Source of the DNA: Streptomyces sp. QL37
GTDB taxonomy: Bacteria; Actinomycetota; Actinomycetes; Streptomycetales; Streptomycetaceae
NCBI RefSeq assembly: GCF_002941025.1
Contig: NZ_PTJS01000001.1
Coordinates: forward strand, 3,844,001 to 3,908,000
Direction of reading: 5' to 3'
Length of the DNA stretch: 64,000 bases
The notes under the pieces were generated by a model. That model worked only from the letters and a program-made list of their open reading frames with translations. It was not told the origin of the DNA and ran no database searches. The position numbers and the translations under genes are program-made. Positions 57,717-64,000 of the stretch are shown here, one piece after another (position 1 is the first letter of the stretch; every line of letters starts with the position of its first letter).

Positions 57717-58646
57717 TCAGTGTTCCCCGGGAAGCAGCACCAGCTTGCCCCGCACGTGTCCGGCCTCGCTCAGTTCCTGGGCCCGCGCCGCATCACCGAG
57801 CGCGAAGGTCCGCTCGACGGGGACGCGCAGAGCGCCGACCGCCGCCGCCTCCGCGTACTCCGCGAGCCGCCTGCCCTCGTCGGGACCGCTCCCGCCGCCC
57901 GCCGAGAAGGCCACCCCGTAGTGGGCCGCGTCCGGGTCGGCGATGGTGGCGATCCGCTCGGCCGTACCGCCGCGCAGCTCGACCGAGTCCGCCAGCGCGC
58001 CCCTGCCCGCCACGTCGAACACGGCGTCCACGCCCTGCGGCGCGGCCTCCCGGACCCGGTCCACCAGCCCTTCCCCGTACGCCACCGGGGCCGCGCCGAG
58101 TACCCGCAGATAGTCGTGGTTGGCCGGTGAGGCGGTCCCGATGACCGTGGCGCCCCGGGCGGCGGCCATCTGCACGGCGGCGGAACCGACCGCGCCGGAC
58201 GCTCCGTGCACCAGCAGGGTCTCGCCCGCGGCCACCGTGAGCTCGTCGAGCACCCGGGCGGCGGTCGCGGTCGCCACGGGCAGCGCAGCCGCCTCGGCCC
58301 AGCCCAGCCCTTCGGGCTTGGGCGCGACCGATCCCACGTCTGCCAGGACGTACTCCGCGTACGCGCCGGTCGCGCTCCGGCCGAGGACCTCGTCGCCGAC
58401 CGCGAACTCCGTGACACCCTCGCCGGTCTCGTCGACGACTCCGGCGAACTCGCTGCCCGGTGTGGCGGGCAGCGGGGTGGGGAACGCCGCCTCCATCCAG
58501 CCGTTGCGGATCTTGTAGTCGATCGGATTGACCCCGGCGGCCCTGACCTCCACCCTGATCTGCCCCGGCCCCGCGTGGACGTCCTCGACCCGGGCCGGAC
58601 GCAGGACCTCGGGCCCGCCGAACTCCTCGTACACGATCGCTTCCAT
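57717..58646 (-). CDS. NADP-dependent oxidoreductase (zinc-free MDR / quinone reductase type)
   Basis: A 309-residue medium-chain dehydrogenase/reductase. VRAAGVNPIDYKIRNG is the N-terminal catalytic-domain motif; LLVHGASGAVGSAAVQMAAARGATVIGTAS the cofactor-binding Rossmann fold. Zinc-ligand Cys residues are absent, as in quinone reductases and enoyl reductases. Substrate unknown. The ATG at 58646 follows GGAGGAGA; the open frame continuing to 58937 is a shadow. Confidence 0.92.
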   Translation of the reverse strand: MEAIVYEEFGGPEVLRPARVEDVHAGPGQIRVEVRAAGVNPIDYKIRNGWMEAAFPTPLPATPGSEFAGVVDETGEGVTEFAVGDEVLGRSATGAYAEYVLADVGSVAPKPEGLGWAEAAALPVATATAARVLDELTVAAGETLLVHGASGAVGSAAVQMAAARGATVIGTASPANHDYLRVLGAAPVAYGEGLVDRVREAAPQGVDAVFDVAGRGALADSVELRGGTAERIATIADPDAAHYGVAFSAGGGSGPDEGRRLAEYAEAAAVGALRVPVERTFALGDAARAQELSEAGHVRGKLVLLPGEH

Positions 58647-58776
58647 CACCGTCTCCTCCGCGCCTGCCGTGGTCCCGGCGCGCGCCGCGCGCCCCTCATT
58701 CCGATCCTCGCGGCAGTCGGACGCGCCCGCCCGGTGAGCCGGGGCCGCTGTCAGTGCCGGGTGCAAGACTCGGCCC

Positions 58777-60483
58777 ATGACCGAACGTTGGGCTCTGGCC
58801 CTCGCGGAAGGCGGCGGCGCGCTCCTCGCGCCGCTGACGCGCGACGGCCTGCCCGCCGGTCCCGTCCTGGCCGAGCCCGACCTAGCCGAGTCCGTCCGCT
58901 CCCGGCCCGGGGTGGCCCGCTGGGTCTGGCGCTCCACCGCCGGGATCTACCCCCGGCTGCTCGCCGCCGGCGTGCGCGTCGAGCGGTGTTACGACATCGA
59001 GTGCGCCGAGCTGCTGCTCCTCGGCCACGAGGGGCGGCTCGGGGAGCCCCGCTCCGCTGCGGCGGCCTGGGCCCGGCTGCGCCGAGCGCCGGTGCCGCCC
59101 GATCCGCCGCCCCGCTCGGCGGAGCCCGGCTCCCAGTCCTCCCTCTTCGAGCCGCGCTCCGGCACCGATCTGCCCTTCGAAGCGCTGCTGGAGGTCTACG
59201 CCGATCAGCTGCGCCGCCATGAGGCGACGGAGCACCCCGGCAGGATGCGGCTGCTCACGGCCGCCGAGTCCGCGGGCATGCTGGTCGCCGCCGAGATGAA
59301 CAGATCCGGCCTCCCCTGGCGCGCCGATGTGCACCGGGAGGTGCTGGACGACCTGCTCGGCGAGCGCTACGCGGGCGGCGGCGAGCCCCGGAGACTGGCC
59401 GAGGCCGCGGAGGAGGTGTCGGCCGCCTTCGGCAGACGGGTGCGGCCCGACCTGCCGGCCGATGTCGTGAAGGCGTTCGCACAGGCCGGGATCAAGGTCA
59501 GGTCGACCCGGCGGTGGGAGCTGGAGGAGCTCGACCACCCGGCGGTGGAGCCGCTGATCCGCTACAAGAAGCTGTACCGCGTCTGGACGGCCCACGGCTG
59601 GAGCTGGCTCCAGGACTGGGTGCGCGAGGGCCGCTTCCGACCCGAGTACCAGCCGGGAGGCACGGTCAGCGGGCGCTGGACGACCAACGGCGGCGGGGCC
59701 CTGCAGATCCCCAAGGTGATACGCCAGGCGGTCGTCGCCGACGAGGGCTGGCGGCTGGTCGTGGCGGACGCCGACCAGATGGAGCCCCGGGTGCTGGCGG
59801 CGATCTCCCGCGACCGGGGGCTGATGGAGGTGGCCGGACACGACGGCGACCTCTACAAGGCCCTGTCCGACCGGGCTTTCCACGGCGACCGCGACCACGC
59901 CAAGATCGCGCTGCTGGGCGCTATCTACGGTCAGACCTCGGGCGACGGCCTGAAGAATCTGGCGGCACTGCGGCGGCGGTTCCCACACGCAGTCGCCTAC
60001 GTCGACGACGCGGCGAAGGCCGGCGAGGAGGGCCGCCTCGTCCGCACCTGGCTGGGCCGTACGAGCCCGCCCGCCGCCGGTGCGGGAGAGGACGGGGAGG
60101 CCGGCATCCCGCAGGAGAGCGAGGAGCCGTCGGCCGGGGAGGGCGCCGGCACGTACGGCTTCACCCCGGGTTACGCCTCACCGAACGCCCGGGCGCGGGG
60201 CCGCTTCACCCGCAACTTCGTGGTGCAGGGAAGTGCGGCGGACTGGGCACTGCTGCTCCTCGCGGCGCTCCGGCAGAGGCTCACCGCGGCGGGGATGCGG
60301 GCGGAGCTCGTGTTCTTCCAGCACGACGAGGTGATCGTGCACTGCCCCGCCGCGGAGGCGCCCGCGGTGGTGGAGGCGATCCGCGAGGCCGGAGAGCTGG
60401 CGGGCCGCGTCACGTTCGGGGAGACACCGGTGCGGTTCCCGTTCAGCACGGCGGTCGTCGAGCGCTATTCGGACGCGAAGTAG
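58777..60483 (+). CDS. Bifunctional 3'-5' exonuclease / A-family DNA polymerase-like protein
   Basis: A 568-residue PolA-like protein of the actinobacterial accessory type, without the 5' nuclease. An exonuclease-like part (1-190) lacks obvious DEDD residues. The palm/fingers show motif A as VVADADQMEPRVLAAIS (Asp331, Glu336), motif B as HAKIALLGAIYGQTSGDG (Lys376, Leu380, Tyr384), and motif C as FFQHDEVIVH (His516, Asp517, Glu518). The two metal-binding Asp are kept, so polymerase activity is possible, but three positions differ from DNA polymerase I. Role probably in DNA repair. No ribosome site; likely leaderless. Confidence 0.9.
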   Translation: MTERWALALAEGGGALLAPLTRDGLPAGPVLAEPDLAESVRSRPGVARWVWRSTAGIYPRLLAAGVRVERCYDIECAELLLLGHEGRLGEPRSAAAAWARLRRAPVPPDPPPRSAEPGSQSSLFEPRSGTDLPFEALLEVYADQLRRHEATEHPGRMRLLTAAESAGMLVAAEMNRSGLPWRADVHREVLDDLLGERYAGGGEPRRLAEAAEEVSAAFGRRVRPDLPADVVKAFAQAGIKVRSTRRWELEELDHPAVEPLIRYKKLYRVWTAHGWSWLQDWVREGRFRPEYQPGGTVSGRWTTNGGGALQIPKVIRQAVVADEGWRLVVADADQMEPRVLAAISRDRGLMEVAGHDGDLYKALSDRAFHGDRDHAKIALLGAIYGQTSGDGLKNLAALRRRFPHAVAYVDDAAKAGEEGRLVRTWLGRTSPPAAGAGEDGEAGIPQESEEPSAGEGAGTYGFTPGYASPNARARGRFTRNFVVQGSAADWALLLLAALRQRLTAAGMRAELVFFQHDEVIVHCPAAEAPAVVEAIREAGELAGRVTFGETPVRFPFSTAVVERYSDAK

Positions 60484-60536
60484 CGGCGTCGGCCGCTGCA
60501 CCTGTGGAGCGCTTCTCCGGACGGCGACGGCCGGAA

Positions 60537-60568
60537 GCCCGGGCCGGGGACGGAGTCCCGGCCCGGGC
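60537..60568. terminator. Bidirectional terminator between polymerase and dioxygenase genes
   Basis: Twelve-base perfect arms GCCCGGGCCGGG (60537-60548) and CCCGGCCCGGGC (60557-60568) around an eight-base loop between convergent genes. Confidence 0.85.
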
Positions 60569-60581
60569 AGCTGCCGCGTGT

Positions 60582-61424
60582 CTACCCGCGCTCCCACAGC
60601 GCGGGGACCAGCGGCGGTTCCCACCCGGCGAGGGCCGAGTGCGCCTGCAGACAGCGGAAGGAGACGCCGTCGTGGGTCACCCGGTCACCGGTCCGGTAGG
60701 AGGTCCCCGCCGTCCAGGCACCGCCCGGCGGTTCGGTCGGCGGGTCGGTCGGCGGGTCGGTCGGGTCCGGCTGCTGGGCGACATCGAGCACGAAGTCGAA
60801 GGTGCCCTGCCGCCCGGACCCCGCGGCACGCACGTTCATCAGCAGCGCCGGGTCGTACAGGGCGTCGGTGGCGTTGCGCGGCTCACCCGGGAAGTACAGC
60901 TGGGTGGTCAGCACGGGATGCCCCGGCGCCTGGGCCTTCACGTGGATGTGCCGGGTGCGGCCGGGATACAGGCCCGCCACCACCGTGGTGAGTGTGAAGG
61001 CCCCGTCCGCGCCGGTGAACTGGTGCCCGCGGAAGGCGAACCCGCCCATGTCGTACGCCCCGCCGGCGTCCGCCTGCCAGAAGTCGAGGAGCACCCCCGG
61101 CAGTGGCTCGCAGGCCCTGCCGAACACGTAACCGCTGACCGTGAGCGGAGTGCCGGGGGTGCCGGACGTCACCAGGCTGGTCCGGAGCGGGGAGTCGGGC
61201 TTGAAGTAGGGCCCCTCCATCTGATCGGGGGTCGGATCGTCCCCGTCGTCGCAGGCCGGGGTGAGCGCCGGGGGCGCGCCGCCGGTGCCGGTGTCACGGG
61301 CCAGGGCGATGCCCCCACCCGCGATCAGGGGCGCGGCGCTCGCCGCGACGGCGGCCCGCAGGAGGTTCTTGCGGCTGATCGGGCGGCCGGGAGGGCCGGC
61401 CTCGGAGGATGAACTCTCGGTCAT
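60582..61424 (-). CDS. Secreted intradiol dioxygenase with C-terminal carbohydrate-binding module
   Basis: A 280-residue exported enzyme. N-terminal Tat-like signal: PISRKNLLRAAVAASAAPLIAGG (Arg-Lys rather than Arg-Arg). The intradiol dioxygenase core has the two iron Tyr and two His ligands: Tyr in DAGGAYDM, then GLYPGRTRHIHVK. EGPYFKPDSPLRTS is the family's start. A Pro/Thr/Asp linker (DPTDPPTDPPTEPPG) joins a CBM5/12-like module (WTAGTSYRTGDRVTHDGVSFRCLQAH). It would cleave catechol-like aromatics outside the cell, perhaps from lignin-like material, while binding a polymer. The linker and module are shared with the next gene. Confidence 0.92.
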   Translation of the reverse strand: MTESSSSEAGPPGRPISRKNLLRAAVAASAAPLIAGGGIALARDTGTGGAPPALTPACDDGDDPTPDQMEGPYFKPDSPLRTSLVTSGTPGTPLTVSGYVFGRACEPLPGVLLDFWQADAGGAYDMGGFAFRGHQFTGADGAFTLTTVVAGLYPGRTRHIHVKAQAPGHPVLTTQLYFPGEPRNATDALYDPALLMNVRAAGSGRQGTFDFVLDVAQQPDPTDPPTDPPTEPPGGAWTAGTSYRTGDRVTHDGVSFRCLQAHSALAGWEPPLVPALWERG

Positions 61425-61497
61425 GGCTGCTTCCTCGGTGTACGGGGGTTTCCTCGGACGCGTGTGTCTCGTGAGCCCCGGCTATGTGAGCCCCGGT

Positions 61498-61558
61498 CAC
61501 GCACCTCGTGGGCCTCGGGCACGCACCTCGTGGGCCTCGGGCACGCACCTCGTGGGCC
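61498..61558. repeat. Tandem repeat, 22-bp unit, almost three copies
   Basis: CACGCACCTCGTGGGCCTCG begins each copy (61498-61519, 61520-61541, partial 61542-61558). It lies in the gap between the two secreted-protein genes, preceded by two copies of GTGAGCCCCGG. Confidence 0.9.
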
Positions 61559-61567
61559 GAGAGGCCG

Positions 61568-62941
61568 TCAGATCCGCTGCCAGAGCGCGGGCACGTTCGG
61601 CGGCTGCCAGCCGGCCTGCGCCCGGTGCCCCTGCAGACAGCGGTAGCTCGCACCGCCGTACGTCACCACCGCACCCGCGGCGTACGTCGATCCCGCGGCC
61701 CAGGTGCCGCCGCCCGGGTCCGTCGGCGGGTCGGTCGGATCGGTCGGCGGGTCGGTCGGTGTACCGCTGGTGACGAGGGTCAGTCCGTAGGCTGCCAGCG
61801 CCGGGTTGACCGGCTGGTAGTACGTCGTACCGCCCTGGGAGCAGTTCCCGGAGCCGCCGGAGGTGATGCCCTGCGCCTGGCTGCCCGAGATGAACGAGCC
61901 TCCGGAGTCACCGGGTTCGGCGCAGACACTCGTGCGGGTCACTCCGGAGATGGTGCCCTCCGGGTAGGTGACGCTGCTGCCGTGCTGCTGGATCGTGCCG
62001 CAGTGCCAGCCCGTCGTGGAGCCGGAGCGGCAGACCGAGGAGCCCACCACGGCCTGGGTGGATCCGGTGACGGTCACATCGCCGTTCCCGTAGCCGTTCA
62101 CCAGGGCGCGGGGTGTCCAACTGGCGTTGGTGGCGACCCAGGCGTAGTCGCGGCCGGGGAAGGTGGAGCCCTGGAAGGAGCCCTGGGCCTGCTGGTTGGC
62201 CCCCGTGGTGGTGACGCCCGGCGTTCCGCAGTGCCCTGCGGTGACGAAGCCGTTCTGGCTTCCGCGCTTGACGGGGAATCCTATGGAACAGCGGCCCGTG
62301 CCGTTCATGTAGTACGCGTCGCCGCCGCGCAGATCCGCGTAGGCGCGGGGCTGTTCGTCGGAGCGGTTGACCCGCACGAGATCGCGGGAGACCCCCGCCC
62401 CCGCGAGGAAGCCGTCCGCCGCCGACGTACGGCCGGCGTTGACGACCAGGCGGTTGGTTCGGACGTCGACGTACCAGGACGGCACGTCCTCGGGCGCCTT
62501 CCGGAGCGCCACCGTGTCCAGCGCCGCCTTGGCGGCTTCGAGGCGGTCCAGGCTGTGGCCGACGACCTCGGCGCGGGCGCCCGCGGCGGTGATACGGCCG
62601 ATGTCGGCACGGTCGGTGGTGGCGACGACGAGGACGGCGGCCTCGTCGCTCAGCCGGGCTCCGGCGAAGTCCGCGCCGAGGGACTCCTCCAGCGCCGCCG
62701 CGACGGCCGCCGCCCGGTACTCGTCCGCTATCCGGGCCCTGGCCTCGTCGGCGTCGAGGCCGAGGTCACGGCTCATGGCTTCGATCAGTCCCGGCGAGAG
62801 CCGGTCGGCGGCGGCGGGCACGGCGCCGCCCGCCTGGCCGGCCGAGGCGACACCGGTCAGACCGGCGAGGGCGAGCGCGCCCACCGCCACGGCGGCGGCT
62901 CCTGCGGCGAACGCACGTCTGCGGAGCACGGTTGTCTCCAC
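61568..62941 (-). CDS. Secreted S1 family serine peptidase (streptogrisin/alpha-lytic type) with carbohydrate-binding module
   Basis: A 457-residue preproenzyme. A signal peptide (1-30), then a pro-region with alpha-lytic protease-like repeats (about 45-190), and the mature chymotrypsin-fold protease with His in TAGHCG, Asp in DYAWV and Ser in GDSGGSF. After a PTDPPTDPTDPPTD linker comes a CBM5/12-like module (WAAGSTYAAGAVVTYGGASYRCLQGHRAQAGWQPP). GTG at 62941 follows AAGGAGAG. The long frame to 63343 is not coding. It would digest extracellular protein while tethered to a polymer such as chitin. Confidence 0.95.
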   Translation of the reverse strand: METTVLRRRAFAAGAAAVAVGALALAGLTGVASAGQAGGAVPAAADRLSPGLIEAMSRDLGLDADEARARIADEYRAAAVAAALEESLGADFAGARLSDEAAVLVVATTDRADIGRITAAGARAEVVGHSLDRLEAAKAALDTVALRKAPEDVPSWYVDVRTNRLVVNAGRTSAADGFLAGAGVSRDLVRVNRSDEQPRAYADLRGGDAYYMNGTGRCSIGFPVKRGSQNGFVTAGHCGTPGVTTTGANQQAQGSFQGSTFPGRDYAWVATNASWTPRALVNGYGNGDVTVTGSTQAVVGSSVCRSGSTTGWHCGTIQQHGSSVTYPEGTISGVTRTSVCAEPGDSGGSFISGSQAQGITSGGSGNCSQGGTTYYQPVNPALAAYGLTLVTSGTPTDPPTDPTDPPTDPGGGTWAAGSTYAAGAVVTYGGASYRCLQGHRAQAGWQPPNVPALWQRI

Positions 62942-63113
62942 GTCACTCTCCTTGGATTCGGGGGGCGTCGGGCTCCGGGGGAGCGGAACCCGGGTGGCGA
63001 ACTGCCGAAAACGTAGCCGCGCACGGGCCCGGGACAGGAGATCCCGTCCGCCCCCTACCACCGCGTTATGGGGCGCGCCCCGAGCCGTGCCCGGGCAGGG
63101 CGCCGCACCGCTA

Positions 63114-63119
63114 TAGGCT
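63114..63119 (+). promoter_or_regulatory. -10 element of leaderless promoter (DUF2804 gene)
   Basis: TAGGCT, 6 nt, then the ATG at 63126, exactly as for folP. Confidence 0.6.
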
Positions 63120-63125
63120 CCGGCC

Positions 63126-64000
63126 ATGGCGACGCACGAACACGAGATCACCGGGCCCGTCGATCTCTGTCTGTCGGACGGCAGCCTGAACCCGAAGGCG
63201 GTCGGCTGGTCCAGGAAGCCGCTGCACCGGGCCAATCTGCGGGGCTGGGGCAGGACGAAGCGGTGGGAGTACTGGTGCGTGACCACACCCACCCATCTGG
63301 TGGCCCTGACCGTGAGCGACCTCGACTTCCTGGCACTGAACACGGTCTACGTACTTGAATTCGGCCCCGGTGGCCGCGAGTTCGAGTGCTCGTCGATCGT
63401 CCCCGCCGGCCGGGGCGTCCGCCTCCCCGACACCGTCGCCGGGGCCCCGGGCTCCGAGGACGTGGTCGTCGGCCCCGCCCGTCCGACCGGCGGCAAGGTG
63501 CGCATCGAGATCCGGGACGAGAACGCCGGCACGAGGCTCCGGGCCCGCTGCCTGACCCAGGAACGGCTGCCGCTGGAGGTCGGCCTCCTGGTGTCGCGTC
63601 CGGAAGGGCACGAGTCGCTCTCCGTGGTCGTGCCGTGGAGCGAACAGCGCTTCCAGTACACCTCCAAGCACACCGCGCTCCCCGCCTCCGGCCGGGTGCG
63701 GATCGGCAACGATCTCCTGAGGTTCGGCGGGGAGGACACCTGGGCCGTCCTGGACCACGGCCGTGGGCGCTGGCCGCGTACGGTCGACTGGAACTGGGGC
63801 GCCGCGTCGGGCCGCACGGACGGCCACACGGTCGGCCTCCAGTTCGGCGGGCGCTGGACGGAAGGCACCGGCTCCACCGAGAACGGCCTCTGTGTCGACG
63901 GCCGGCTCACCAAGATCGGCGAGGAGCTGGACTGGCAGTGGTCCGTCTCCGACCCGCTGGCCCCCTGGACCCTCCGTACGCCCTCGTCCGGCCAGGTGGA
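63126..64000 (+). CDS. DUF2804 family protein, N-terminal part
   Basis: The first 291 residues of a protein that continues beyond the right edge, with its stop outside the window. The sequence (EITGPVDLCLSDGSLNPKAVGWSRKPLHRANLRGWGRTKRWEYWCV, then DHGRGRWPRTVDWNWGAASG and VGLQFGGRWTEGTGSTENGLCVDGRL) matches the DUF2804 family, beta-rich proteins of unknown function present in many actinobacteria. ATG 63126 has no ribosome site but sits 6 nt after TAGGCT. Confidence 0.88.
   Translation, partial: MATHEHEITGPVDLCLSDGSLNPKAVGWSRKPLHRANLRGWGRTKRWEYWCVTTPTHLVALTVSDLDFLALNTVYVLEFGPGGREFECSSIVPAGRGVRLPDTVAGAPGSEDVVVGPARPTGGKVRIEIRDENAGTRLRARCLTQERLPLEVGLLVSRPEGHESLSVVVPWSEQRFQYTSKHTALPASGRVRIGNDLLRFGGEDTWAVLDHGRGRWPRTVDWNWGAASGRTDGHTVGLQFGGRWTEGTGSTENGLCVDGRLTKIGEELDWQWSVSDPLAPWTLRTPSSGQV

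Overview
The window is a high-GC actinobacterial chromosome segment, almost certainly from Streptomyces or a close relative. Evidence: strong G/C third-position bias, many GTG and TTG starts, many leaderless promoters, an Lsr2 nucleoid protein, a MshB/F420-type actinobacterial gene repertoire (zinc-dependent metalloprotease, DUF2520, DUF3180, DUF397, DUF5753 proteins) and a gene order (clpC, lsr2, argA, coaX, nadC, nadB, panC, folate genes, ftsH, hpt, tilS, dacB, ppa) that I recognise as conserved core chromosome of that genus. No rRNA, tRNA, insertion sequence or CRISPR array was seen.

Layout. 1-1.0 kb: a DHA2-type MFS exporter (cut by the window edge) divergent from a TetR regulator, with a twin operator between them. 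1.0-5.8 kb: a secreted M23 peptidase, then an accessory two-gene module: a Trypco2 domain protein translationally coupled to a trypsin-NACHT-LRR protein that carries an apparent one-base frameshift directly after its catalytic serine. This resembles prokaryotic NLR-like conflict systems and is the most unusual item in the window. 5.8-11.9 kb: clpC (with a ClgR-like site upstream), a conserved unknown, lsr2, argA, a BlaI-type repressor and two small unknowns. 12.0-17.6 kb: one tightly coupled operon on the minus strand (DUF2520/Rossmann protein, panC, nadB, nadC, coaX) for NAD and pantothenate/CoA biosynthesis. 17.7-25.6 kb: a PLP lyase, an ArsR-type regulator, a NarL-type two-component pair, a MidA/NDUFAF7-family methyltransferase next to a lone nuoD, and a membrane-anchored coiled-coil protein.

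25.7-29.5 kb: a quaternary-amine (glycine betaine/choline type) ABC transporter, with binding protein and two permeases on one strand and the CBS-bearing ATPase divergent. 29.7-34.0 kb: the folate pathway (folP, an NTF2-like protein, folB, folK, DUF3180 protein; folE on the other strand). 34.2-41.6 kb: ftsH, hpt, tilS, a zinc metalloprotease, dacB and divergent ppa. 41.8-47.6 kb: a ThrE-type exporter, a DedA protein with a long Gly/Tyr/Gln repeat tail, a UPF0145 protein, wrbA and a glutamate decarboxylase.

47.6-54.3 kb: a drug-type ABC transporter controlled by a PadR repressor with three near-identical palindromic operators; an aldehyde dehydrogenase whose catalytic Cys is replaced by Ser; and a WhiJ-type cluster (XRE/DUF5753, ATP-binding anti-sigma-like protein, DUF397) in which two genes share an unusual 28-bp upstream element. 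54.3-64 kb: a FUSC membrane protein, a DUF2786 protein, an MDR oxidoreductase, a divergent exonuclease/A-family DNA polymerase, two secreted enzymes sharing the same C-terminal carbohydrate-binding module and Pro/Thr/Asp linker (an intradiol dioxygenase and an S1 peptidase), and the start of a DUF2804 protein. All functional statements rest on reading motifs by eye; no database search was run.
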